The notes under the pieces: generated by a model | Databases searched by the model: none | Told to the model about the DNA's origin: nothing | What the model saw: the letters and a program-made list of their open reading frames with translations, nothing else | Assembly (NCBI RefSeq): GCF_001425445.1 | Contig: NZ_LMQU01000009.1 | Span: forward strand, 327,817-391,816 | DNA length: 64,000 nucleotides | Reading direction: 5' to 3' | Origin: Devosia sp. Leaf420 | GTDB lineage: Bacteria; Pseudomonadota; Alphaproteobacteria; Rhizobiales; Devosiaceae | Made by a program: the position numbers and the translations under genes | Part shown: positions 45,051 to 53,333 of the stretch, piece by piece | How the letters are laid out: the number at the start of each line of letters is the position of its first letter | How positions within the stretch are numbered: the first letter of the stretch is position 1

Positions 45051-46361
45051 CTAGTGCAGCGCTTGCTGGCGGGTTTCGGCATCGACGAACCAAGCTGCAA
45101 CGGCGCCGAGGAGCAGAAGGGCAGCAAATAGGGCTATGGCGAGGCTGAAACTCTGGACGAAAACGAGGCCCATGAGCGAGGGCGCGAGAAGGCCGCCGAG
45201 GCGAGCCATGGCACCGGCCGCGCCCATGCCGGTGGCGCGGGAGACCGTGGGGTAGAGTTCGGGCGTGAAAGCATAGAGCGCGCCCCAGGTGCCGAGAAGG
45301 GCAAAGCTCATGAGGAGGATTGCGGAGCCGAGAAGGGCGCCGTCGCCAGCGATAAGGAAGAGGGCGCAGCCGGCAGCGCTTAGAAAGAGGAAGCCGATCA
45401 GGGTGGGCTTGCGGCCCACGGCTTCGACGCCCCAGGCGGCGAGGGCGTAGCCGGGGAGTTGGGCCAGGGCGACGAGAACGAGGAAGCCATAGCCGCGGAC
45501 GTAGCCGAAGCCGTCTTGCGCGAGACGGGCGGGCAGCCAGGTGAAGACGCCGTAGTAAGAGATCGAGACGAGGAACCAGACGGCGAGGATCGCGACCGAG
45601 CGGCGGCGGAGGTCGGGCGAGAAAATGCTCTGCTTGGGTGGCTGCGGCGGGGCGTCGATGACGGCGTCGGCGGGGAGCGCGGATTTGCCGTTGGTCGTCA
45701 GAATGGTGTCGAGGACGGATTTGAGCGCCGGTTGGTCGCCGCGGCCAAGGAGATAAAGCGGGGATTCCGGGACCCAGAGGCGAAGCCAGATGCCGATAAG
45801 GGCGGGCAGGGCGGTGACGGCAAAAATCCAGCGCCAGGAATCGGTCGGCATATAGATGCTGGCGGCCCAGGCAGCGAGGGCGACGGCGACAGTGCCGACG
45901 GCCCAAAAGCCTTCGAGGATGACGAGCCAGCGGCCGCGATTTTTGGCGGGCAGGAATTCGGCCATCATCGCATAATCGACAGGCAGGGTGCCGCCGACGG
46001 CAATGCCGGTTAGGAAGCGGAAGAGGAAGAGCAGGAAGAGGTTGGGCGCGAGAACCGAGAGGAGGCCGAAGATGGCATCGCAGGCGACGGTGATCAGCAG
46101 CACGCGGCGGCGGCCGAAGCGATCGGCGAGGCGGCCGAAAAGGCTCGCGCCGATCAGCATGCCGAGGAAGAAGAGCGTGCCGATCTGGAGGGCTTGCGGG
46201 ACAGAAATGTCAAAGCTTGCGGCGATCGAGGCACTGGTGAAGCCGACGGCGAGGACCTGCATGGCGTCTGCGGCCCAGACGAGGCCAAAAATGCCGAGAA
46301 GGCGGCGCTGGAAGCGGCCGGCGCCGGCTGTATCGAGAACCTGTTCGACTGTGTAGGCCAT
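45051..46361 (-). CDS. MFS transporter (sugar/organic-acid porter type, 12 spans)
   Basis: A 436-residue secondary carrier with about 12 spans. The MFS motif A is GRLADRFGRRRVLLI after span 2. RFLTGIAVGGTLPVDYAMMAEF and WVPESPLYLL match the SP/AAHS carriers of sugars, aromatic acids or niacin. The second half repeats the signature with VEAVGRKPTLIGF and ELYPTVSRATGMG. Start at 46361 with GGGGGAG upstream. The substrate is not determined, and it is not obviously linked to the GDP-fucose genes. Confidence 0.88.
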   Translation of the reverse strand: MAYTVEQVLDTAGAGRFQRRLLGIFGLVWAADAMQVLAVGFTSASIAASFDISVPQALQIGTLFFLGMLIGASLFGRLADRFGRRRVLLITVACDAIFGLLSVLAPNLFLLFLFRFLTGIAVGGTLPVDYAMMAEFLPAKNRGRWLVILEGFWAVGTVAVALAAWAASIYMPTDSWRWIFAVTALPALIGIWLRLWVPESPLYLLGRGDQPALKSVLDTILTTNGKSALPADAVIDAPPQPPKQSIFSPDLRRRSVAILAVWFLVSISYYGVFTWLPARLAQDGFGYVRGYGFLVLVALAQLPGYALAAWGVEAVGRKPTLIGFLFLSAAGCALFLIAGDGALLGSAILLMSFALLGTWGALYAFTPELYPTVSRATGMGAAGAMARLGGLLAPSLMGLVFVQSFSLAIALFAALLLLGAVAAWFVDAETRQQALH

Positions 46362-46445
46362 GATCACTCCCCCGTGATGCCCGGGGTTTACGCTGAAGTG
46401 GCTTGGGTGGGAAGGGTGAATGGAAGCGGGTGCAGGGATTAGAGG

Positions 46446-46500
46446 AAGGCCCCCTCACCCGACGCGTTGCGTCGACCTCTCCCCCAGAGGGAGAGGTGGT
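46446..46500. repeat. Intergenic palindromic element, family A (short copy)
   Basis: AAGGCCCCCTCACCC followed by hairpins GACGC-GTT-GCGTC and CCTCTCCCCC-AGA-GGGAGAGG. Same left half as the copy at 27.6 kb, without the right arm. It lies between the MFS gene and the ligD stop. Confidence 0.75.
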
Positions 46501-46536
46501 GGGTACCTCGATGACGGTGACTAGGCCTGACCGGCT

Positions 46537-49077
46537 TTAACACAGTTTTCCCTTCAACGATTGCTTGATTTTAAAATAATCGGGCCAGGGGTTGTCGTTT
46601 TTGGCGCGGCTCGCGGCAGCGTCGAGGGAGAAGAGGTTGGCCGCCTTGAGGGTTTTGACTTCGTCCCAGGAGACGGGCACGGCGACGGGGGCGTTTTCGC
46701 GGGAGCGGGCGGACCAGGGGGAGATGGCGGTCGAGCCGCGTTCGTTGCGGAGATAATCGATGAAGAGCCGGCCCTTGCGCTTGGCTTTCGACAGATTGGC
46801 GGTGAAGCGATCGGGTTCGTCGTCGGCAAGGCCTTGTGCAAAGCTCTTGCAGAAATCCTTGACCTCCGGCCATTCGACCTCGGGCTTTAAGGGCACGATA
46901 ACGTGGATGCCTTTGCCGCCCGAGACCATGGGATAGCTCTTGAGCTTCTTGTCCGTGAGGCGCGCGGCGATCTCTTGGGCTGCAGCGATGACGGCGTCGA
47001 AGCCAAGTCCTTCGTCGGGGTCGATATCGAACACCAGACGATCGGGCTTTTCCACGGCCTGCCGGCGCGAGCCCCAAATGTGCCACTCGAGCGCATTCAT
47101 CTGCGTCCCGGCGATGAGACCGGCGAGATCGTCGACGTAAAAGTAGTCCTGTTCCTCGCCATCTTTCTCCGTGATCGAGGTCGACTTGATTTCGTCAGGG
47201 AAGCCGCCGGTGTCGTGCTTCTGGAAGAAGCAATATTTGGCGCGACCTTGGGGGCAACGGACAAGGCTGAGCGGCCGGTCTTTGATATGGGGCAGCATGA
47301 CCTCGGCGACCGCTTCGTAATAGGCGACGAGATCGGCTTTGGTGATGCCCTGGCCGGGAAAAACGACGCGGCTCGGGGAGGTCAGACGGACGCCGAGGCG
47401 CTCGGCGACTTCTTCGCCATCGTGCTCCAACGGCTCGGGCTTTTCCATTTTTACGTCCTTGGCGGGTTTGTCGCCGCGGAGGCCAATAAAGCTGGGATGG
47501 CGGAGGATGTCGTCGCCGGTCAATTCGGTATAGGCGATCTCGGCGACCAATTGCGGCTCTACCCAATGAGCGCCGCGGGCGCGTTCCTTGGGGACGGCCT
47601 CGAAGGGGTTGGTCTTGCGCGCGAGTTTTTCGAGCTTGGCGTCCATCTCGACGAGCAAATTGTGGGTGAAGCCGGTGCCGACACGGCCGCGATAGAGCAG
47701 CTTGCCGTTCTCCCAAGAGCCGAGGAGCAGCGAAGCGAAGCCTTTGCGCTTAGTGGAGGGCGACCATCCGCCGATGACGAATTCTTGGCGTTTTAGGCAT
47801 TTGATCTTGAGCCAATCGCGATTGCGTTCGCCGCGATAGGGGGCGTCGGCGCGCTTGGCGATGACCCCTTCGTGGCCATCCTTGCACAGCGCATCGAGCA
47901 CTTTTTGGCCGTGATCGCGGACATGGGACGAATACTGGATCGGGTCGTTGCGAGCCGATTTACCGAGGAGCTTTTCGAGCCGCGCCTTGCGTTCGAGAAG
48001 CGGCAGTTTGGTGAGGTCCCGCCCATCGGCTTCGAGGATGTCGAAGGCGAAATATTCAAGCCGTCCGCCATCCGCGAGGGTGTTCTTGAGCGTCGTGAAA
48101 TCGGTGCGGCCTTTGGCGTCGAAGGCGCAGACTTCGCCATCGATTAGAGCTGAGCCGATCTTGAGCTTTTGCAGTGGCTCGACGAGAGCGCCGAACTGTT
48201 CGGTCCAATCCAGGCCATTGCGGGTGAACAGCCTGACGCTATCGCCCTCGACCGAGGCAAGGCAGCGATAGCCATCATATTTCATCTCGAATAGCCAATC
48301 CTTGCCGGCAGGGACGCTGTCGACGAGAGTGGCGAGCTGGAGGGGACGGAAGGCGGGTGTCTTGCCGCTATCCGCCTCAGCCATGATACGGGTTTTCTGG
48401 TCGGCTTTTTCAGCCTCTTCGGCATCGGAATGCCAGACGGCGTCGGGCTTGACCTTGCTTGCTTTTGCCGTCGCCGCGCCGCTCGCAATCTGCTTGAAAT
48501 CGCGGGTCGTGGCCACCGAACGGGTAAAGCGCGTGGTCAGCGTATCCTTGTCCCGCGCATAGGAATCGCGGTGTTTGATGAGGAGCCAGTTTTCGCGGTC
48601 AGGGCCCGATTTGCGCTTGGTGTCGCGGCCCTTCATATGGACGAGGACATATTCGCCTTTGAGGCGCTCGCCATAGATGCGCATCTTGAGGTCGCCGTTT
48701 TCGAGGCCCTCATGCGGGTCTCCGATCGGCTCCCAAGTGCCACGATCCCACAGCATGACGGTGCCGCCGCCATATTCGCCTTCGGGGATGGTGCCTTCGA
48801 AGCCACCATATTCGAGAGGGTGATCCTCGACCCGGACCGCGAGGCGCTTATCCTCAGGATTGTTAGAGGGACCTTTGGTGACGGCCCAGCTTTTGAGGAC
48901 GCCATCGAGCTCGATGCGGAAATCATAATGAAGGCGCGTCGCGTCGTGTTTCTGAATGACGAAGCTGCCGCGCTCGGACGTTTTGCCTGTGGCCCCGTCA
49001 CCGGCGGGTTCTTGGGTCTTGGCGAAATTGCGCTTGGCTTTGTAGTCCTTCAGCAGGTCTTGCGCCTTGGCGGCCAT
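46537..49077 (-). CDS. ligD: ATP-dependent DNA ligase D (PE-Lig-Pol)
   Basis: Multifunctional ligase of bacterial non-homologous end joining. The 846 residues have three domains in the order seen in Pseudomonas LigD. The 3'-phosphoesterase (~residues 35-185) shows HDATRLHYDFRIELDG. The ligase (~240-530) has motif I KYDG with the nucleotidyl lysine, RLFTRNG, YFAFDIL, EGVIAKR and WLKIKC. The primase-like polymerase (~560-840) has DIDPDEGLGFDAV with metal-binding aspartates and VSGGKGIHVIVPL. No ku gene is in the window. AGCTGATC precedes the ATG weakly. Confidence 0.95.
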   Translation of the reverse strand: MAAKAQDLLKDYKAKRNFAKTQEPAGDGATGKTSERGSFVIQKHDATRLHYDFRIELDGVLKSWAVTKGPSNNPEDKRLAVRVEDHPLEYGGFEGTIPEGEYGGGTVMLWDRGTWEPIGDPHEGLENGDLKMRIYGERLKGEYVLVHMKGRDTKRKSGPDRENWLLIKHRDSYARDKDTLTTRFTRSVATTRDFKQIASGAATAKASKVKPDAVWHSDAEEAEKADQKTRIMAEADSGKTPAFRPLQLATLVDSVPAGKDWLFEMKYDGYRCLASVEGDSVRLFTRNGLDWTEQFGALVEPLQKLKIGSALIDGEVCAFDAKGRTDFTTLKNTLADGGRLEYFAFDILEADGRDLTKLPLLERKARLEKLLGKSARNDPIQYSSHVRDHGQKVLDALCKDGHEGVIAKRADAPYRGERNRDWLKIKCLKRQEFVIGGWSPSTKRKGFASLLLGSWENGKLLYRGRVGTGFTHNLLVEMDAKLEKLARKTNPFEAVPKERARGAHWVEPQLVAEIAYTELTGDDILRHPSFIGLRGDKPAKDVKMEKPEPLEHDGEEVAERLGVRLTSPSRVVFPGQGITKADLVAYYEAVAEVMLPHIKDRPLSLVRCPQGRAKYCFFQKHDTGGFPDEIKSTSITEKDGEEQDYFYVDDLAGLIAGTQMNALEWHIWGSRRQAVEKPDRLVFDIDPDEGLGFDAVIAAAQEIAARLTDKKLKSYPMVSGGKGIHVIVPLKPEVEWPEVKDFCKSFAQGLADDEPDRFTANLSKAKRKGRLFIDYLRNERGSTAISPWSARSRENAPVAVPVSWDEVKTLKAANLFSLDAAASRAKNDNPWPDYFKIKQSLKGKLC

Positions 49078-49169
49078 GATCAGCTCCCGACGGTCCGTTG
49101 TGTCGATTCAACGTCGATAAAGCGACCGCGTTCCGGCGCATAAAGGCCAGTTGACAATCACCCCGCGCC

Positions 49170-49205
49170 GGTCAAAATTTGACTGACTGGTCAAATTTCT
49201 TGACC
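49170..49205. promoter_or_regulatory. Overlapping GTCAA/TTGAC palindromes upstream of the F420 gene block
   Basis: Perfect dyads are GTCAAA-A-TTTGAC (49171-49183), TTGAC-TGACTG-GTCAA (49179-49194) and GGTCAA-ATTTC-TTGACC (49189-49205). They sit 23 bases before the LLM gene. A TTGACA -35-like box starts at 49151, so a bound repressor would cover the promoter. The form is typical of TetR-family operators; no TetR gene is in the window. Confidence 0.7.
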
Positions 49206-49228
49206 GAAGGAAACGTGGGGACGGGACT

Positions 49229-50230
49229 ATGGAATTCGGCATTACCTTCAAGGGTTTCGTGGATGCGGAACGCGCGCGTTATCTGGTCCGCGCTGCCGAA
49301 TTCGCCGGCTTCGATTATTGCTGGTTCTATGATTCACATATCTTGTGGCGTGACTGCTACTCGGCCATTGCCATGTGCATGGAGCATACGCAGAAGATGC
49401 GGTTCGGGCCGCTGGTGACCAATCCGGACGTGCGCGACTGGTCGGTGGCGGCGTCGATCTTCGGCTCGCTTTCCAAGCAAAGCGGCGGTCGGTTCGACCT
49501 CGCGGTGGGCCGCGGCGATAGCTCCATGCGCGTCATGGGCAAGAAGCCGGCGACGCTGAAGCGCGTGGCGGAATTTATCGACAAGACTAAGGCCATGGTG
49601 CGGGGCGAAGAGGTTTCCTATGGCGAAATCCCGGCGCCGGTGAAGTTCCCATGGGCGGTTGGCCACGACATGCCGAGCTGGATCGCCGCATATGGCCCGC
49701 TGGCGCTGAAGACCGCGGGTGAGAGCGCCGAGGGCGTCGTGCTGCAGATCGCCGATCCCGGCCTCTGCAAGTGGTTCACCGACCAGTGCATCGAAGCGGG
49801 CACTGCGGCGGGCAAGGATATGTCGAACTATCGCTCCATGGCGGCCGCGCCGGCTTACTTTGGCGACAAGAAGCGGGCGATTGAGAAGGTGAAGTGGTTC
49901 CCGGCGATGGTGGGCAACCATGTGGCCGATATCGTCGAGAAATATGGCACGGAGAGCGGCAAGGTGCCGGCGAGCTTGACGAGCTATATCGAGAAGCGCC
50001 GGGGCTATGATTATTCCAAGCACGGCCAGGCGGATAACCCGTTCCTCGATTTCATTACCGATGATGTGGTGGAGAGTTTCTGCGTGCTTGGTGAGCCCGA
50101 CGAGCATATCGCCAAGGTGCGCGAGCTCGAGGCGGCTGGTGTCACGCAGTTCAATATCTATCTCGATAGTGGCGATGAAGAAGAGATCATTGCCGGTTAT
50201 GGCAGGCATGTGATCCCGGCTTTTCGGTGA
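49229..50230 (+). CDS. LLM-class flavin/F420-dependent oxidoreductase
   Basis: A 333-residue TIM-barrel enzyme of the luciferase-like monooxygenase (LLM) superfamily, which uses FMN or F420. It begins MEFGITFKGFVDAERARYLV and carries FDLAVGRGDSSMRVMGKKP, a loop often binding the cofactor phosphate. It resembles a subgroup annotated as F420-dependent (CPS_4043-like; recalled, not searched), but that subgroup also occurs in bacteria without F420. Beside fgd and cofE, use of F420H2 is plausible. The substrate is unknown. The ATG is 23 bases after the operator-like palindromes. Confidence 0.85.
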   Translation: MEFGITFKGFVDAERARYLVRAAEFAGFDYCWFYDSHILWRDCYSAIAMCMEHTQKMRFGPLVTNPDVRDWSVAASIFGSLSKQSGGRFDLAVGRGDSSMRVMGKKPATLKRVAEFIDKTKAMVRGEEVSYGEIPAPVKFPWAVGHDMPSWIAAYGPLALKTAGESAEGVVLQIADPGLCKWFTDQCIEAGTAAGKDMSNYRSMAAAPAYFGDKKRAIEKVKWFPAMVGNHVADIVEKYGTESGKVPASLTSYIEKRRGYDYSKHGQADNPFLDFITDDVVESFCVLGEPDEHIAKVRELEAAGVTQFNIYLDSGDEEEIIAGYGRHVIPAFR

Positions 50231-50237
50231 GGTTTGA

Positions 50238-50345
50238 CCCCCACCTAACCTCCCCCTGACAGGGGAGGGATCTGCGGGTGGCTTAAAGTCGGCGCGGCAA
50301 GAACGGATTTGTCCCTCCCCTTAGAAGGGGAGGCTAGGTGGGGGT
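50238..50345. repeat. Intergenic palindromic element, family B (full-length copy)
   Basis: Left arm CCCCCACCTAACCTCCCC (50238-50255) and right arm GGGGAGGCTAGGTGGGGG (50327-50344) are inverted repeats. Two inner hairpins are CCCCT-GAC-AGGGG and CTCCCC-TTAGAA-GGGGAG. It separates the LLM gene from fgd and may partly insulate their transcription. Confidence 0.82.
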
Positions 50346-50375
50346 GCTCACCGAGCTTCGGAGGAGACCAAAAGA

Positions 50376-51374
50376 ATGCGGTTTGGATATAAGGCTTCGG
50401 CCGAGCAGTTTTCGCCCAATAAGCTTCTGCAGTTTGCCGTCGAGGCGGAGCAGGGTGGGTTCGACTCTGTGTTCGTCAGCGATCATTTTCAGCCTTGGAA
50501 GCATACCGATGGCCATGCCCCTTTTGCGCCGGCATGGATGGCGGCGGTGTTGGCGAAGACGGAGCGGATTTCGCTTGGGACATCGGTGCTGACGCCGACA
50601 TTCCGGCTGCATCCATCGGTCGTGGCGCATGCCTTTGGCACTCTTGGGGCGATGTTTCCGGGCCGGGTTATTCTCGGCGTCGGAACGGGCGAAGGGCTGA
50701 ATGAAGTGCCAGCGACCGGGATTGAATGGCCGGAGTTGAAGGAGCGGTCGGCGCGGTTGCGCGAGGCCATAAAACTAATCCGGCAGCTTTGGAGCGAGGA
50801 TCGGGTCAGTTTCGAGGGGCAGTATTACAAGACTGTCAACGCGACGATCTATGACAAGCCCGACGAAATGGTGCCGATCTATATCGCGGCAGGCGGGCCG
50901 CTGAATGCGAAATTTGCCGGGCGCGAGGGGGATGGCTTCATCTGCACCTCGGGCAAGGGCGCGTCGCTCTATGTCGACGAACTGCTGCCGAACGTGGCGG
51001 TTGGGCGGCAGGATTCCGCGCGGGCGGATAAGCCCTATGAGCGGATGATCGAGGTGAAGGTGTCGTTCGATACCGATGCTGAACGGGCGCTGGAGGACAC
51101 GCGCAACTGGGCAGCCCTGTCGCTCTCGGCTGAGGAAAAGCACTCGGTGCAGGACGCCGAGGAGATGGAAAGGCTTGCCGACCAATTGCCGATCGAGCGG
51201 GTGGCAAAGCGCTGGATCGTGTCAAGCGATCCCGATGAGCACGTGGCGCAGATCAAGACCTATATGGACTATGGGTTTGACCATCTGGTGTTTCATGCGC
51301 CGGGGACGGACCAGAGCCGGTTTCTGAGCCTTTATGCCAAGGAAATCCTGCCGCGGCTGAAGGCGCTGGTCTGA
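50376..51374 (+). CDS. fgd: F420-dependent glucose-6-phosphate dehydrogenase
   Basis: Oxidises glucose-6-phosphate to 6-phosphogluconolactone with coenzyme F420, giving the cell F420H2. The 332-residue protein follows Mycobacterium tuberculosis FGD1 (336 aa) almost without gaps. By alignment from memory, every active-site residue is kept: D36, H37, W41, V71, E106, K194, K255 and R279, equivalent to D39, H40, W44, V74, E109, K198, K259 and R283. The latter lysines and arginine hold the sugar phosphate. Marker stretches are [34 protein letters not shown] and [20 protein letters not shown] precedes the ATG; cofE follows after 8 bases. Confidence 0.92.
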   Translation: MRFGYKASAEQFSPNKLLQFAVEAEQGGFDSVFVSDHFQPWKHTDGHAPFAPAWMAAVLAKTERISLGTSVLTPTFRLHPSVVAHAFGTLGAMFPGRVILGVGTGEGLNEVPATGIEWPELKERSARLREAIKLIRQLWSEDRVSFEGQYYKTVNATIYDKPDEMVPIYIAAGGPLNAKFAGREGDGFICTSGKGASLYVDELLPNVAVGRQDSARADKPYERMIEVKVSFDTDAERALEDTRNWAALSLSAEEKHSVQDAEEMERLADQLPIERVAKRWIVSSDPDEHVAQIKTYMDYGFDHLVFHAPGTDQSRFLSLYAKEILPRLKALV

Positions 51375-51382
51375 GGGAGACG

Positions 51383-52213
51383 ATGATGTCGGTGCCAACA
51401 TACAGCGTTTGGGGCGTAACCGGCATTCCCGAGATTGCCGAGGGCGATGATCTCGTGGCGCTGATCGCTGCGGCGATTGCCGAGATGGGGCCGGAACATG
51501 CGCTGGTCGATGGCGATATTCTGGTCGTGACCAGCAAGATCGTCTCGAAAGCCGAGGGGCGGCAGGTGCCGGCCGCGGATCGGGAAAAGGCCATCGCCGA
51601 TGACACGGTGCGTGTCGTCGCCGAGCGCGTGCATCCGGGCGGGGTGACGCGGATCGTCGAGACCAAGCAGGGCATGATCATGGCGGCGGCTGGGCTCGAC
51701 ATGTCCAATGTGCCGGAGGGCTTTGCGCTGAAATTGCCGGAAGACCCGGATCGGTCGGCGCGGGCGCTGTGCGAGGGATTGCGGGAGCGGTTCGGGATCG
51801 AGCTTGCGGTTATTGTGACCGACACGGTTGGGAGGCCATGGCGCGTGGGGCAGACGGATCTGGCGATCGGCGCCGCAGGGCTGCAACTGACGGACGATCT
51901 GCGCGGGGCCAATGACGCCAATGGACGGCCGCTGCATGTGACGGTGGCGGTGGTGGCCGACGAATTGGCGGGGGCGGCGGACCTCGTCAAAGGCAAGACG
52001 TCGGGCATTCCTGTCGCTGTGGTGCGCGGCATGGGGCGGTTGGTCGCCGGGCTCGATGCGCCGGGGGCGCGGACGCTGGTGCGGACTGGGGACGATGACA
52101 TGTTCCGCTTCGGTTCGGCCGAGGCCTATCGGCTGGGCTATGAAGCGGCGATGGCGGAATTGAAGAGCGGTACGATTTCTCACGAGCGCTCGAACGCGCA
52201 AAAGCAGGACTAA
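51383..52213 (+). CDS. cofE: Coenzyme F420-0:L-glutamate ligase
   Basis: Adds glutamate residues by gamma links to F420-0 (or its dehydro form) using GTP. The 276-residue protein matches single-domain CofE; the nitroreductase domain of actinobacterial FbiB is absent. Markers are the early [53 protein letters not shown] and [12 protein letters not shown], ending in GIPVAVVRG. It lies 8 bases after fgd and 3 before the binding-protein gene, so all belong to one operon. No other F420 biosynthesis gene (cofC, cofD, cofG/H or fbiC) is visible. Confidence 0.92.
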   Translation: MMSVPTYSVWGVTGIPEIAEGDDLVALIAAAIAEMGPEHALVDGDILVVTSKIVSKAEGRQVPAADREKAIADDTVRVVAERVHPGGVTRIVETKQGMIMAAAGLDMSNVPEGFALKLPEDPDRSARALCEGLRERFGIELAVIVTDTVGRPWRVGQTDLAIGAAGLQLTDDLRGANDANGRPLHVTVAVVADELAGAADLVKGKTSGIPVAVVRGMGRLVAGLDAPGARTLVRTGDDDMFRFGSAEAYRLGYEAAMAELKSGTISHERSNAQKQD

Positions 52214-52216
52214 GCC

Positions 52217-53149
52217 ATGCGTCACTCCCTTTCTCTTCTGGCTGCTGCGGCTGCCGGGCTTTTTGCCGTGCCCGCCTGGGCGACGGACTATCCCCTGCAG
52301 CTCGACAATTGCGGCATGGCGCTGACCATTGCCGCGCCACCGCAGCGCGTCGTCGCCATCAAGTCGACGGCGGCCGAGCTGTTGTTGGCGCTGGGGCTTG
52401 AAGACAAGATTGTGGGCTTGGCCTTCCTCGATGGGCCACTGGCCGAACCCTATACGGACAGCACCTATCCCATTCTGTCGGACAAGCTGCCGTCGCAGGA
52501 AGTAGTACTCGAGACCGAGCCGGACTTCATCTATGGCGGCTGGGAGAGCAATTTTGCGGCTGATGGCGCGGGCGAGCGGCCGGCGCTGGCGGAGCTCGGG
52601 ATCACGAGCTATGTCGCGCCGGCGGCGTGTCGCTCGGTGAAGCCGGAAAAGCTCAGCTTTGATCAGCTCTTTGGCGAAATCACCGAAATGGGCGCCATTT
52701 TCGATGTCGGGACGACGGCGGAAAATCTGGTCGAGGAACAGAAGGCGGCGCTGGCCGGGGTGAAGGCGGATGATCGCGGGCTGACGGCGCTTTGGTATTC
52801 CTCGGGCACCAAAACGCCCTATGTCGGCGCGGGCAGCAATGCGCCGGAGATGATCCTCCATGCACTTGGGCTCAACAACATTTTTGCCGATGTCGACGAG
52901 GGCTGGACGCAGGCGAGCTGGGAGGCGATCGTCGATGCCAATCCCGATGTGATCGTGTTGGTCGATGCGGCCTGGAACTCGGCCGATGCGAAGAAGAAGC
53001 TGCTGGCGGAAAATCCGATTACGTCGAAGATGGATGCGGTGATCAACGAACGGTATCTGATTATTCCGTTCCCGGCTTCGGAAGCCGGGGTGCGGAATGT
53101 GCCGGCCACGGTGGATCTGGCGGGGCAGTTGGCTGGATTGAGTTTCTAG
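52217..53149 (+). CDS. ABC transporter binding protein, proposed F420-0 importer
   Basis: A 310-residue periplasmic protein of the BtuF/FecB helical-backbone class. The signal peptide (residues 1-22) ends AWA. The mature protein starts YPLQLDNCG, then RVVAIKSTAAELLLALGLEDKIVG, LPSQEVVLETEPDFIYGGWE and the late PDVIVLVDAAWN. By memory this resembles the actinobacterial family proposed to bind F420-0, which shares the NCG and GWESN features. Alternatives are cobalamin or siderophore binding; gene order after cofE favours F420-0. No lipobox seen. Confidence 0.82.
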   Translation: MRHSLSLLAAAAAGLFAVPAWATDYPLQLDNCGMALTIAAPPQRVVAIKSTAAELLLALGLEDKIVGLAFLDGPLAEPYTDSTYPILSDKLPSQEVVLETEPDFIYGGWESNFAADGAGERPALAELGITSYVAPAACRSVKPEKLSFDQLFGEITEMGAIFDVGTTAENLVEEQKAALAGVKADDRGLTALWYSSGTKTPYVGAGSNAPEMILHALGLNNIFADVDEGWTQASWEAIVDANPDVIVLVDAAWNSADAKKKLLAENPITSKMDAVINERYLIIPFPASEAGVRNVPATVDLAGQLAGLSF

Positions 53150-53179
53150 CACACATGCCGGATTTATGCGCACACCGCT

Positions 53180-53293
53180 CCCCCTCCCCAACCCTCCCCG
53201 CCAGGGGGAGGGTGCTGGTTTGGTGGGTTGGGCAACATGCTGCGCCAAACTGGGTGAAGCACCTCCCCATTGACGGGGGAGGTTGGGAGGGGG
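53180..53293. repeat. Intergenic palindromic element, family B (full-length copy inside operon)
   Basis: Left arm CCCCCTCCCCAACCCTCCCC (53180-53199) and right arm GGGGGAGGTTGGGAGGGGG (53275-53293). Inner hairpins are CCCTCCCC-GCCA-GGGGGAGGG and CACCTCCCC-ATTGAC-GGGGGAGG. It separates the binding-protein and permease genes, which usually touch in such cassettes. Confidence 0.82.
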
Positions 53294-53333
53294 TGTCGGT
53301 TGGCGCTCAGGTCTTTTGAAGCGCTCGCTCACT

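Noticed and set aside
50231-50375. Family B repeat considered as a CRISPR unit or attachment site
   Set aside because: Only one copy per gap, palindromic with variable cores and no spacer array; no integrase or cas gene nearby.
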